From Ryuthela nishihirai (lineage: Eukaryota; Arthropoda; Arachnida; Araneae; Heptathelidae), in contig JAWZYU010000005.1 of the NCBI GenBank assembly GCA_038380435.1, positions 33,006,001 through 33,070,000 of the forward strand: a stretch of 64,000 bases of DNA, in the 5' to 3' direction. Position 1 is the stretch's first letter; every line of letters begins with the position of its first letter. A program made the position numbers and the translations under genes. The notes under the pieces were generated by a model. That model was not told the DNA's origin. It worked only from the letters and a program-made list of their open reading frames with translations, and did no database searches. Positions 52,013-62,447 of the stretch are shown piece by piece.

Positions 52013-52564
52013 CTATTAGTTACCCTATTTACTCCAGAAATTCTGTGGTTTGATTAAAGAACTCACTAGTCTTTCAATGTCTCGTTAATGACACATCCCC
52101 CCCACCCCCCCGCCAAACGTTATCTCGGAAGTGGGTGGTAACGTTGGACGACAACAAATTAAATTTGATGTAAATCCCCCAGTCAGATTTACTGCCATTT
52201 CCAATCTGACGAGACCTGACTCGACGCTCTTCTTGCACACACTATAATCAAGCCGACCATTCGATTGGCAGAGGATGAAGCTTCTCTGTCCACTTCAGAG
52301 TGCTCTCAGCAGGGATATTGCTATCAGAGTATTGAGCTTTGATAAGCAGCTCAGATAGCTTTTTAACCAAACTTAAACTAAAGCCATTACTTGTCCAAGA
52401 GCAGGTCCCTACTTTCTCTTCGTCCCACAATCCGTAAAATCACATTCTTACCTTTAGCAATGGATTAATTAGTAATCGATATTCTTCAGCAGCATCTCAT
52501 TTCGCTTCTGGGGTATAGAAACAATCAGGGGTTTTGCATCCTGGAAAAGTAAAAGGACAAAATC
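52013..52564. other. unassigned sequence
   Basis: C-rich patch at 52097-52115. The open frame 52248-52430 (minus) has no recognised domain. Confidence 0.45.
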
Positions 52565-52576
52565 CCTTCTGCCAGT

Positions 52577-52959
52577 GGGGCGGGTGTGCTCAGTCGGTAG
52601 CGCGCCAGGCTCGTAATCTGTAGTTCCCAGGTTCGAGTCCCAGCTGGGTCAGCGTTGAGATTTATCTCCGCAAAATTCCCCGCCCTGCCCACGGTCAGTA
52701 GGGGACACCGATGGGCTTGGAAAGGCGGCCGTCCGTCGGATGGGACGTTAAGCCGTGGCCCCGTGTGTGGGAGAGAGCCATACTCTGTGCACGTTAAAGA
52801 ACACGCTGGATGGCCTTGACGGGAAGCTACCATCTGTCTCCCAACAGCTGTTCCAGTGGGTCCCCTCCCCAACCTTCTCTGAGCCTTCGGGGTCCATGTG
52901 ACCTGGCCATTTAGCCCATGGTGTGCAGAAAAGTGCCGCTCAGAGGTAAAACAACCCAA
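52577..52959 (+). mobile_element. SINE-B, full length, 12-bp TSD
   Basis: CCTTCTGCCAGT at 52565-52576 and 52960-52971. A box reads GTGCTCAGTCGG. Close to the candidate host promoter region. Confidence 0.95.
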
Positions 52960-53039
52960 CCTTCTGCCAGTAGTTTTTTCCTTCAAATTTGCAAAAAGCA
53001 GCCGGATGGAATGAAAGAAAAAAAAACTCTCACGTTTCA

Positions 53040-53497
53040 TGGTCCCCTACTTATGGACCGCCACTGCATAGACCGAACCAAAAGCGTCCGACCGTTGTTG
53101 GTGGCGTTCATGGCAATGTTTCAGTGAACTTTGCCTCTCTGAGTCCTCCACTGTACAACACAGACCGCGGCACATGCAGAACGCGCTTCTGGGCCGGCCT
53201 CGTTGTCACGTGAAACGCGATATGTGGCGGCGCACATTGATTGATGACGTCACGGGCAAAACCTACCCTCATTGGTCGGCTGTGTGCAGCTGCCAGGACC
53301 CCGCGCTCGAGCGCAGAGTGAACGAAAGCTGGATACAAACGTCGTTGTGCATGCTCTTAGGAACGTGTTGTAAGTTGGCTCCTCTTGGATGTCTTCATAG
53401 ACGTGGATTGTTGGACCCCGAGCTGTTGTGTGTGTGAACGTCCAATCCATCCTTGCCAACTGACTGTAGGATGCGGGGCCACAGGTGATGCCACGGG
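53040..53497 (+). promoter_or_regulatory. GC/CpG-rich candidate promoter and 5' leader
   Basis: This patch is clearly richer in G, C and CpG than the rest of the window. It contains CACGTG (53207-53212), the CRE palindrome TGACGTCA (53245-53252), an inverted CCAAT box ATTGG (53271-53275) and GCGCTCGAGCGC nearby (about 53303). A TTTCAGTG arthropod-initiator-like word occurs at 53119. A candidate coding start follows at 53498. There is no TATA box at a clear position. Motif presence is seen; promoter activity is inferred. Confidence 0.45.
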
Positions 53498-53630
53498 ATG
53501 AACGCTCCTCTCAGCGATCACGTGCGGCTGGCTGTACTGAGCGTGGCGGCAGTGATCATCACTGTGGGCCATGGCCACCGCCACCACTGGTACTCCTGGG
53601 CGGCCGGCGGCCATCTGCGACATCACAAAG
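53498..53630 (+). CDS. candidate first coding exon of a secreted protein
   Basis: ATG at 53498 opens 44 codons plus one base, ending at CACAAAG|GTAAGG (donor GT at 53631), a near-perfect splice donor; the intron would be phase 1. The N-terminus (MNAPLSDHVRLAVLSVAAVI) has a polar start and a hydrophobic core like a signal peptide. It is followed by HGHRHHWYSWAAGG. The frame reads on to a stop at about 53680 if unspliced. The MNAPL start and aromatic WY..AAGG are faintly reminiscent of Wnt N-termini, but the diagnostic cysteines would be in later exons, which are not in view. No further exon of this gene was recognised to 64000. Alternative: a chance ORF in a CpG-rich patch. Confidence 0.4.
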
Positions 53631-54913
53631 GTAAGGAAATCTCAGGTGAACACGTCGGCTGTTTTGTTTCGCTCTTATGACAGGCATGACTCTTTCGAAT
53701 CCTGGAAATGTGATTAGTACTGTGTCTGGGCTTTGCTGTATGATAGGCAGAGATGTGGATGCTCTCTGACCCTGAAATGTCAGTCTCAGACTGCTTTCAA
53801 ATATCGTACACACACCACAAAGCAAAAACCAAGATTGTTTACGATCTCTACACTAGTTCCACAGAAACAGTATTCGGGGACATTAAAGCACAAAAATGGT
53901 CGATCATAAAGTTTTTTTTTTTTTGAAAAAGAGAGGGCCTATGGAACTCTGCGAATAGTAAAAGCCCAACATCTACTCTTCTCGAACTTGAAAGCGCAAT
54001 AAACTGAAAAGTAGTCTGAATTCAATAATATTTACGTCATATTACAGAAAGGTGACCAAGATCTCCAGTTTCTCCAGTTCGTAACTAAAAGGAGGAAGTA
54101 GCAACTGGTTTTAACCCTCAACTTTGTACATCCTTGCCATAATAGTTCATTGAAAAATGTAGAGGGTAAACAATGCCTCAGCGGGGTAAAAAGCTTTGCA
54201 GTTTGAGGGAAAAGGAAATTTCTAGTCTCGTTGTATGAGGCTGCCTTTCACTAAATGTGGGAAAGAACCTACTTTCCATCCTAAGAAAGCGTTTCAAAGG
54301 GGTAATCGAAACTTCTGAAGCACAAAATGTGTCTTGGCAGCAACTCTAAGGGGGGAATGCATGCAAGCTGGTGAATGAGGGGGCCAATTTGAAATAACTT
54401 GCATAAAACGAATATTATTATGCACAGCTGCTTCTTTCTGACCATTAGCATTGATGGACTTTCCGTGAGTCTTTCAGACATGCGGCTGCACAAATAAATA
54501 CTGCGGCGGAATTGTATATTATTTTCTGTGATATTTTTTCTGTTTTAGCAAGATGCAAAACTGTTCACGTTGTTCACCAAAATTAACGCATTTCTGCGTA
54601 TTGCAGTACTTTTCTAGAATACGTTAGCAGTGCACACTTTTAAAATCAGTGTATCGATTAATATTTCATTTGATCCTGAACTTTGATCCTGACTTTTGAT
54701 CCTGATCCTTGCTCTACATGATTCATTGAAAAATGCAGATGGTAAACAATATCTCGGCGGTCAAAAGCTTTGATGTTTTTGAGGGGAAAGAAATTTCTAT
54801 TCCCCTATAAGGCAGCTTTCACTAAATGTGTTCAAAGTTTATTAATTCGCAGGGTAAATTTCGGCAAATTCGAGTGAATACTTATCTCGTTTCATAGGAC
54901 CATGGGTAGTGTA
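53631..54913. other. unassigned, possible first intron; contains a diverged direct repeat
   Basis: TTCATTGAAAAATGTAGAGG ... CTTTCACTAAATGTG at 54147-54258 recurs diverged at 54722-54828 (TTCATTGAAAAATGCAGATG ...). CTTTGATCCTGA words repeat at 54680-54710. The family is unknown. No gene. Confidence 0.5.
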
Positions 54914-55005
54914 CAGTGGTTCAAAAAAATATCCGAACCTTATGGATGATTACAGAATTCAGAAAAAAATATCTAATAACGATTTTTTTAGAAATTAGTG
55001 ATCTA
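54914..55005. mobile_element. MITE-A left-arm fragment
   Basis: CAGTGGTTCAAAAAAATATC to AGAAATTAGTGATCT, then unrelated palindromic TGATTAGTAATCACTAATCA sequence instead of the right arm. Confidence 0.85.
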
Positions 55006-55125
55006 ATCAGTGATTAGTAATCACTAATCACTGATTCACAGTAATCAGTGATCAGCATTGATTTACAGTTTAATTATTTTCAATTGGACGAGGATAGCTT
55101 CTTCCGTTAAGAAAAAAAAAATGTA

Positions 55126-55342
55126 CAGTCGCTCAAAAAAATATCCGAACACTATGGTTGATTACAGAATTCAGAAAAAATATCTGGCAACGATTTTTTT
55201 TAGAAATGAGTGATCTGGCAACCTTCGCATCATGTGACACGAAGATTGTCAGATCACGCATTTCTAAAAAAAAATCGTTGCCAGATATTTTTTCTGAATT
55301 CTGTAATCAACCATAGTGTTCGGATATATTTTTGAGCAACTG
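55126..55342. mobile_element. MITE-A, complete
   Basis: CAGTCGCTCAAAAAAATATC to TTGAGCAACTG with flanking TA. Centre CTTCGCATCATGTGACACGAAG. Confidence 0.9.
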
Positions 55343-55344
55343 TA

Positions 55345-56163
55345 CCTTTGCAAAGCAAGAAGTTCAGTCAAAATCTATTGAATATGTGTCTAACGGTGTA
55401 CAACTATCAAAATGCATTCTAAACTGATGGTTATTTGAAGCTGTTATTTATACAAATTCGTATCTGAACCATTATTTTATACATCCCAAATCTGATTTTT
55501 AAGAAAGGCTTTTGGTTCGATTTTGCTTATTAATGAGATTATATAATTTCACTTGATTATTACATCCATGTTTGCAATCTGTTATTTAAGACAAAATGTT
55601 CTGTTTCTTTGCAAATTTCTTTTTTTTTTGATTTTGTGATCTTTCCAAAACTTGATTAAACTAATGTTATGAGAATGGACACACATCAGATTGGAGTACA
55701 GCCAAACAGAGACTGGTCAAGACTCATCTGAAATATCCTTAAATTTCTTGAGTTTACAAGTTTCGCTTATTAATTAAAAATATTCATTAATCGTGAATAC
55801 TATTCTACAGTCTTCAGCTTTCAACAGACTCCTTTAATTAAAATCATGGTAACAAAAGAAATTTGTTGTAAATAATGAATAGCACAATTTTTTAATTTGC
55901 ATTAAAGTCATATGAGTTAACTGCAATTTCCCTTGGGAATAGAGTTAATATTTTGGTTCATAATGAAATTGACCCAACCACATTTACACCTCTAATAAAG
56001 ATGCCACTAGCTGAATTGTTTTGTGTGCGAGAAAGAAAGGTTTAGTGTACAATGGGCTAAAGATCAGGCACAATGAGCTGCAAGACTCTGACCATAGCTT
56101 GGTAATGGAACCCACTGGACGGCTCTTTGGGCAGATGGAAGAATCCAGTTATAGGACATATAT
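55345..56163. other. unassigned, AT-rich
   Basis: Nothing recognised. Confidence 0.5.
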
Positions 56164-56175
56164 TGCATACAGGGT

Positions 56176-56564
56176 AGGGGCGGGGATGGCTCAGTCGGTA
56201 GCGCGCCAGGCTCGTAATCTGCAGTTCCCAGGTTCGAGTCCCAGCTGGGTCAGCATTGAGATTTATCTCTGTAAAATTCCTGGCCCTGCCTACGGTCAGT
56301 AGGCGACACCAATGGGCTTGGAAAAGCCACCGTCCGTCGGATGGGACATTAAGCTGTGGCCCTGTGTACGGGAGAGCCATACTCTGTGCACGTTAAAGAA
56401 CAATCTGGATGGCCTTGACGGGAGGCTACCATCTGTCTCCCAACAGCTGTACCAGTGGGTCCCCTCCCCCAACCTTCTCTGAGCCTTCGGGGTCCATGTG
56501 ACCTGGCCATTTAGCCCATGGTGTGCAAAAAAGTGCCGCTCAGAGGTAAAACAACCCAATCCAA
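56176..56564 (+). mobile_element. SINE-B, full length, 12-bp TSD
   Basis: TGCATACAGGGT at 56164-56175 and 56565-56576. Complete promoter boxes. Confidence 0.95.
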
Positions 56565-56576
56565 TGCATACAGGGT

Positions 56577-56943
56577 GTGACTATAGGAGACACTAGGGCC
56601 ATAACGTAACTTTTCATTTAAAAGATGGCATCTTTTCCAACTTTCTCATCGTCATATTTCTCAATGAAGACAGGGTAGTCACCAAATGGGGGAAAATACC
56701 AAACTCTGATAAAAAGGAGATTTAAAACATGTTAACCTTACATTACCATTAACAGCCAAACCTCCATGCCCTGTAAAGAGAGCTTAGGGTGCAAATCAGT
56801 CTGAGGATATCTATATCAACAACTAAAGTAACATGCAGTAATAAGGAGATGAAGTGACTCCTCTGCCTATTAAAGAAATTCCCACATTAATAACTGACAA
56901 ATAAGACCAGAGATCTCTTCTCTTAGCTTCGCTGTGCTAGCTG
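56577..56943. other. unassigned sequence
   Basis: Nothing recognised. Confidence 0.5.
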
Positions 56944-56945
56944 TA

Positions 56946-57263
56946 CTGTCCTACCAAAATATTAGAGAATTTTCATATAACTTCTAAAATACGAATTTAA
57001 TGAAAAAATTAGACTGAAGATAAATTATAGGTCATTCGATTCTCAACAATATTCATTTTTAAATATTCCTCTTTTCGTTCAGTATTTAATTCTTTAAATA
57101 CTGAACGAATATTGTTGAAAATCAATATTTAAATAGATTTCATTATAATCTTAATCTTCAGCCACATTTTCCCACTAAAAGCATATTTTATAAGTCGCAG
57201 ATCTTCAAAATTAGATTCCATTGGCATAATACGGAAATTCTCTAATATTTTGGTAGAGCAGTG
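56946..57263. mobile_element. Tc1/mariner-like foldback element, 318 bp
   Basis: The left CTGTCCTACCAAAATATTAG and the right TAATATTTTGGTAGAGCAGTG are terminal inverted repeats, with TA at 56944-56945 and 57264-57265. The arms are long and imperfect. It carries the shared motif AATACTGAACGAATATTGTT (57098-57117). No coding capacity. Confidence 0.82.
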
Positions 57264-57391
57264 TACAAATGCAAAATTTCTATTCGTTTTTACATAACTT
57301 CTTCCTACAATATTGGAATAAACCCCCAGAAGTACACAAGGTGCATCCATTAAAATGTTTACTTTATCTACAAGGAAAAAAAAACATTCAG

Positions 57392-57727
57392 GTTCGAGTC
57401 CCAGCTGGGTCAGCATTGAGATTTATCTCCGCAAAATTCCCCGCCCTGCCCACGGTCAGCAGGGGACACTGATGGGCTTGGAAACGCCGCCGTCCGTCGG
57501 ATGGGACGTTAAGCCGTGGCCCCGTGTGCGGGAGAGCCATATCCTGTGCACGTTAAAGAACACGCTGGATGGCCTTGACGGGAGGCTACCATCTGTCTCC
57601 CAACAGCTGTTGCAGTGGATCCCCTCCCCCAACCTTCTCTGAGCCTTCGGGGTCCATGTGACCTGGCCATTTAGCCCCATGGTGTGCAAAAAAGTGCCGC
57701 TCAGAGGTAAAACAACCCACCCGAACC
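57392..57727 (+). mobile_element. SINE-B, 5' truncated at the B box, 7-bp TSD
   Basis: It begins GTTCGAGTCCCAGCTGGGTC. CATTCAG flanks at 57385-57391 and 57728-57734. Confidence 0.9.
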
Positions 57728-57734
57728 CATTCAG

Positions 57735-58285
57735 ACAAAAGAAAAAAAGCCATTCAAACATAAGAAAAAGATCCCAGCAAACCAAAAAAAAATCCATAAA
57801 TGATTAAAGCGAGTGGAAAATGTTAGAACCACAAAAACTCACATCACCGAATAAGATCCTAGACGAAATTAAATTGAAATTTCCTATATAAACAGACTTT
57901 ACATCAACTCAAACTCCCAGAAGCCATATCCAGTGTCTTACCCTATATCATCTTTTAAAATCATAGCAAATGTTTTAGAAAATTCTTTTAACGGAAAATA
58001 GTAAGAGTTTCACATTACAAGAGAAATCATCTGAAAGAATTTTTCCAATTTTTGCACTCTTATTGATGCTTTTATTGTTTGTAGAAGCCACACGACTCAA
58101 ATAATCGGATAGTAAAAATAAATTACCGAAAAATTCCTTTTCAGAATGTTTTAGTGAAACGTTAGAGTGGACAAAGAAGGGGACCAATAGATTATTTTCT
58201 GAATTAAGAAATCTTTTCAGTTGAAGAAGACTTCTGAATCCTGATAGGACGTAAATGCATAACCAGTTCGTTGCGAAATTAATAG
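57735..58285. other. unassigned, A-rich start
   Basis: The minus open frame 57975-58433 runs out of a SINE-C and shows no domain of its own. Confidence 0.5.
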
Positions 58286-58296
58286 AATAAACTATA

Positions 58297-58460
58297 ATAA
58301 ATAAAATAAATAAATACCCCCTCAAGCAGCTGCTTGCCACAGAGGTCTGAGAGGAGCCTGTCAGTTTATATGCCATAGTAGAAGGTCTGAGAGGATGGCA
58401 GGACCTCAGCAGAAAAACGACACAAACATCCATGCCTTACCCGGGGCTCGAACCCAGGTG
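58297..58460 (-). mobile_element. SINE-C, truncated at the B box, 11-bp TSD
   Basis: AATAAACTATA at 58286-58296 and 58461-58471. The tail is at the left and the sequence ends CTCGAACCCAGGTG, so the A box is absent by 5' truncation. Confidence 0.93.
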
Positions 58461-58471
58461 AATAAACTATA

Positions 58472-58794
58472 CTATATAAATGATAAAATATAGCGGTTCA
58501 TTGCGAAATTAATAAATAAAAACATATAGAGGGTAATTGCAAAATTAATAAATGAAATGCATAGCAGGTTCATTGTAGAATTAATAGATTAAATGCATAG
58601 CAGGTTCATTACAAAATTAATAAATGGATATCATTTCTAGTGTTTGGTTTTAAAACATAATCCTTCAAAAACAAACATTTCTTTTTCTCTGCCAAATACT
58701 TTTGGCAAATATATCTTATATAGACCAATTTCCATAAATGTGCAAAGTCCACGGAGTGTGCCCATCTAATTTTTCTCATATTCGAGTGATTAGA
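58472..58794. other. imperfect short tandem repeats
   Basis: GCATAGCAGGTTCATTGTAG / GCATAGCAGGTTCATTACAA and TTGCGAAATTAAT/TTGCAAAATTAATAAAT recur between 58500 and 58625 (units of about 40 bp). Related to TTGCGAAATTAATAGA at 58271, before the SINE-C. Confidence 0.65.
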
Positions 58795-58935
58795 GCCCCG
58801 ATAAAGAGTGGATGTTTGTTTTGTCTTTCTGCCGAGGGCTCAACTTCTTCACAGATCTTCTTTATGGCTTATTAAACTGGCAGGCTACTGTTAAACCTCT
58901 GTGGTAAGCAGCTGCTTGAGGAGTTCTTTATTTTT
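58795..58935 (+). mobile_element. old SINE-C
   Basis: TAGAGCCCCGATAAAGAGTG, TTCTGCCGAGG, GGCAGGCTACTGTTAAACCTC, GCAGCTGCTTGAGGAG tail. Head missing. Confidence 0.75.
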
Positions 58936-59792
58936 AATGTGTCATTTTGGGCCAATTTGCCCACCCCCCATCCCTCCCACCCACCCAAAATCGCGCTCGG
59001 TGTAGCCGCACTTTTTTCTCTCTGAATACAAGCGGCGTTTTCTGCTGTGGTGTAAACTAAAGTCTTACATCGATAGCTATTTCAGAGTTTAGAGCTAATT
59101 AACATCATTTTTTTTTTGCGTCTTTAAGCAAAATCATTCCCCGCAGCAAATTAGAGCGTGTACCCAAAGAAGCTTATATGTTGGCTTTCAGAGAATTTCC
59201 CTCCCTCACAAGCCTTGATTTTTTGTGCTGATAAGCTCTTGTCGCAACTCCATAGCGAAAAACAACTTAAGGAATTTTTTTATGGAGTTATAATCGATAT
59301 TTGCCACCGTGGCAGTTATAGCAATGTTTTGTCATTCGAAAAGTATGCAAGCTCAGGCAATATTGAATCCACGGAATAATATACTATACTCGCATGACAA
59401 ACATTTTTTTTTCTTTAAAGTTTTTTAACTAGCGAAAACTGCCATAGTTGAAAAGTTGCGAAATTCAATACTTCGATCATCAAGACTTTTTGTTATTGTT
59501 CGATGAAAACTATCCGCAACTCATCTCTCTTTCCTCCTTTAAACAGGCGAAGAGACTGATAGACTTCCTTCTGGACTTTGAATCTGGTCAATATTTAATT
59601 AATTTGGAAACAAAGCAGCACTCTTCACAACTCCAACAAGTCTAACTTGGCATGTTTCATTAGCACTGCTCCGCTGAGGAAATATTTTACAGATATTGAT
59701 CATCGGATGGGAATGGAATCATTTTATCCGAATACAAAAATTTTCGACAGTCTAAATTTTTTAAAAGCATATTTGCCATGGAGGGTTATCAG
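58936..59792 (+). other. unassigned; three protein-like open frames
   Basis: Open frames at 59158-59379 (LICWLSENFPPSQALIFCAD, LKEFFYGVIIDICHRGSYS), 59448-59645 (FDHQDFLLLFDENYPQLISL) and 59647-59790 (RKYFTDIDHRMGMESFYPN) follow each other on + in different frames within 640 bp. Their residue make-up is more protein-like than most open frames here, but I recognise no family and no convincing splice sites. They could be a decayed gene or retroelement, or chance. Confidence 0.3.
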
Positions 59793-60115
59793 TGGGGGGA
59801 TCGGCTCAGTCAGTAGAGCGCCAGGATCTTAATCCGATGTTTCCAGGTTCGAGCCCAAGTTTCTGTATTGAGATTTATCTCCGCTAACCTCCTCCACCTG
59901 CCCTCAGTGAGAAAGGCGGCACCGTTGGGCTTAGAAAGGGCCGTTCTTCAGATGGGACGTTAAACTGACTCCGTGTGCAGGAGTGCCACAGGCTGTGCAC
60001 GTTAAAGAACGCGCTGGATGGCCATGACGGAGACTTCCATCTGTCTCATAGCAGCTGACCAATGGATCCCTTTCCCCAAACTTCGAAGGTTCCTTGTGAT
60101 CTAGCTATTTAGCCC
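59793..60115 (+). mobile_element. old SINE-B subfamily copy
   Basis: GTGGGGGGATCGGCTCAGTC head, CAGGATCTTAATCCGATG anticodon arm, B box GGTTCGAGCCC, body with GGGCCGTTCTTCAGATGGGA, ending TTTAGCCCATG. Confidence 0.85.
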
Positions 60116-60116
60116 A

Positions 60117-60265
60117 TGGGTTCGAGCCCTGGGTAAGGCATGGATGTATGTGTCGTTTTTCTGCTGAGGTCCTGCCATCATCACAGACCTACTGTGGCAT
60201 ATAAACTGATAGCCTCCTGTCAGACCTCTGTTGCAAGCAGCTGCTTGAGGGGGTATTTATTTTAT
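60117..60265 (+). mobile_element. SINE-C, truncated, fused to SINE-B
   Basis: It begins GGGTTCGAGCCCTGGG at the point where the SINE-B ends and continues to GAGGGGGTATTTATTTTATT. The exact junction suggests insertion or template switching within the SINE-B 3' end. Confidence 0.88.
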
Positions 60266-60416
60266 TTTAATTTATTATTCAAAAAAGTGCCCTCAATGGT
60301 AAACAACAGAACTTATCAGTGGAAACAACAAAATACACTTAGCTTCTATTACAGTGGCTGAACAGTTATCATTCCACCATTTTCGAATTTTATTTGGCTG
60401 GAGCATTATTTTTCAG

Positions 60417-60612
60417 CCGTCCTGTGGCCGAGTGGTTAGCGCGCTTGTCTACTGATCTACGGGACCTGGGTTCGAACCCCGGGTAAGGCATGGATGTTCG
60501 TGTTGTTTTCTGCTGAGGTCCTGCCATCCTCTCAGATCTTCTACTGTGACATATAAACTGATAGGCTCCTGTCAGACCTCTGTGGCAAGCAGCTGCTTGA
60601 GGGGGTATTTTT
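60417..60612 (+). mobile_element. SINE-C, full length
   Basis: GCCGTCCTGTGGCCGAGTGG head, GGTTCGAACCC B box, standard middle, GAGGGGGTATTTTTTTTTTC tail. Confidence 0.92.
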
Positions 60613-60735
60613 TTTTTCAAGATGAGAGACCACACCAGGAAAACAAACCCCTCTTTTTTACTTTCAGGGGAATTCTAAGCCTCGGAATTGCAGCTGTTTA
60701 AATTTCTATTTTCTCTATATACCTTAGATTCAGGG

Positions 60736-60870
60736 TGGCCCCGTGTACGGGAGAGCCATACCCTGTGAACGCTAAATAACACGCTGGATGCCCTTGACGA
60801 GAGGCTACCATCTGTCACCTGTTGCCCAGTGGGTCTCCTCTCCATTCTTCTCTGAGCCCTTGAAATCCTT
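60736..60870 (+). mobile_element. SINE-B middle fragment
   Basis: GGTGGCCCCGTGTACGGGAG to TTCTCTGAGCCCTTGAAATC. Both ends missing. Confidence 0.8.
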
Positions 60871-61166
60871 TAAAAACATTTTTTTATTTTCCTTTGCCAA
60901 ATACTTTTGGAAAAGATATATCATAGAAGCGAATTTCCTTATATATATACACACTCGCACAGCAAAAAAACAACCCAAACCTGCTGAAGCTAAATGTTTG
61001 TATCAGAAGTCATTTTTGAATTTCACTGCTCATTGCAGTTAAATGAAAACGACCATATACTTTTGTTCATGGATGTGCGTAGTAAAGTTCTCCCCCGCTG
61101 CCATAAGCACACAGATTCACCACCACGTAATGCTTTTCCCTTGTGGCCATAGCCCCTACTGGCTGG

Positions 61167-61547
61167 GGGCGGGGATGGCTCAGTCGGTAGCGCGCCAGAC
61201 TCGTAATCTGTAGTTCCCAGGTTCGAGTCCCAGCTGGGTCAGCGTTGAGATTTATCTCCGCAAAATTTCCCCACCTTGCCCACGGTCAGTAGGGGACACC
61301 GATGGGCTTGAAAAGGCCGCCGTCCGTCGGATGGGACGTTAAGCCGTGGCACTGTGTGCGGGAGAGCCCTACCCTGCACGTTAAAGAACACGCTGGATGG
61401 CCTTGACGGGAGGCTACCATCTGTCTTCCAACAGCTGTTCCAGTGGGTCCCCTCCCCCAACCTTCTCTGAGCCTTTGGGGTCCATGTGACCTGGCCATTT
61501 AGCCCATGGTGTGCAAAAAAGTGCCGCTCAGAGGTAAAACAATCCAA
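61167..61547 (+). mobile_element. SINE-B, full length, 13-bp TSD
   Basis: CCCTACTGGCTGG at 61154-61166 and 61548-61560. Small deletion at CTACCCTGCACG. Confidence 0.95.
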
Positions 61548-61560
61548 CCCTACTGGCTGG

Positions 61561-62092
61561 CTAGCTCTCCCCCAATTAAGGGATTGAAGTCAATTCGACC
61601 AATGGATAGAATCCAGCCCAATAAAATTCGCAGAAGGTTAACAAATTAAAAATAAGTTAGTGTTAGAATGCCACTATTAACTACCATTATGTACATAAAT
61701 TTGATATTGGAAGAATATTACGATCAAATTTATTTTAACCGTAACCAACAACCTTTTCCCACAGCATCAGCAAAATCAACTACAGCACCCAAGTTTGTTA
61801 CGCCAGTTAAGCGCACAATTTATTTGAATTGTCTTTCGGTCACGGTCATTTGAGAGTGTTTTTCGTATCCCATTTAATTGTCCCTCATTGGTGGCTTGTG
61901 CCTAGAAGACTCATTACAATACTAGGTGATTTGTAAGAAACATGTCTTCCTTTGTGTCGTCGCTGAAACGTTTCTCAAGCATTTCTTCTATTGTTATTAA
62001 AATAAATCAAATTAAGGCGTTCTTGCCTCCAACATATTATTTTTATATTCTTATTTTTCAATATCAACGGATACTTGAATTAGTTTTCTGAA
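61561..62092. other. unassigned sequence
   Basis: Nothing recognised. Confidence 0.5.
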
Positions 62093-62447
62093 CAGGCTCA
62101 TAATCTGTAGTTCCCAGGTTCGAGTCACAGCTGGGTCAGCGTTGAGATTTATCTCCGCAAAATTCTCCGCCCTGCCCACGGTCAGTAGGGGACACCGATG
62201 GGCTTGGAAAGGCCGCCGTCCGTCGGATGGGACGTTAAGCCGTGGCCCCGTGTGTGGGAGAGCCATACCCTGTGCACGTTAAAGAACACGCTGGATGGCC
62301 TTGACGGGAGGCTACCATCTGTCTCCCAACAGCTGTTCCAGTGGGTCCCCTCCCCCAACCTTCTCTGAGCCTTCGGGGTCCATGTGACCTGGCCATTTAG
62401 CCCATGGTGTGCAAAAAAGTGCCGCTCAGAGGTAAAACAACCCAACT
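62093..62447 (+). mobile_element. SINE-B, 5' truncated in the anticodon arm
   Basis: It begins CAGGCTCATAATCTGTAGTT (CATAA variant), B box GGTTCGAGTCA, full body and tail. Without the A box it lacks a complete polymerase III promoter. Confidence 0.93.

Noticed and set aside
58297..58433. Recurrent frame MDVCVVFLLRSCHPLRPST in SINE-C copies
   Set aside because: It is the SINE-C middle translated on its sense strand and carries no protein signature.
57975..58433. A 152-residue minus-strand ORF as a gene
   Set aside because: It begins in SINE-C and continues into AT-rich DNA without domain features.
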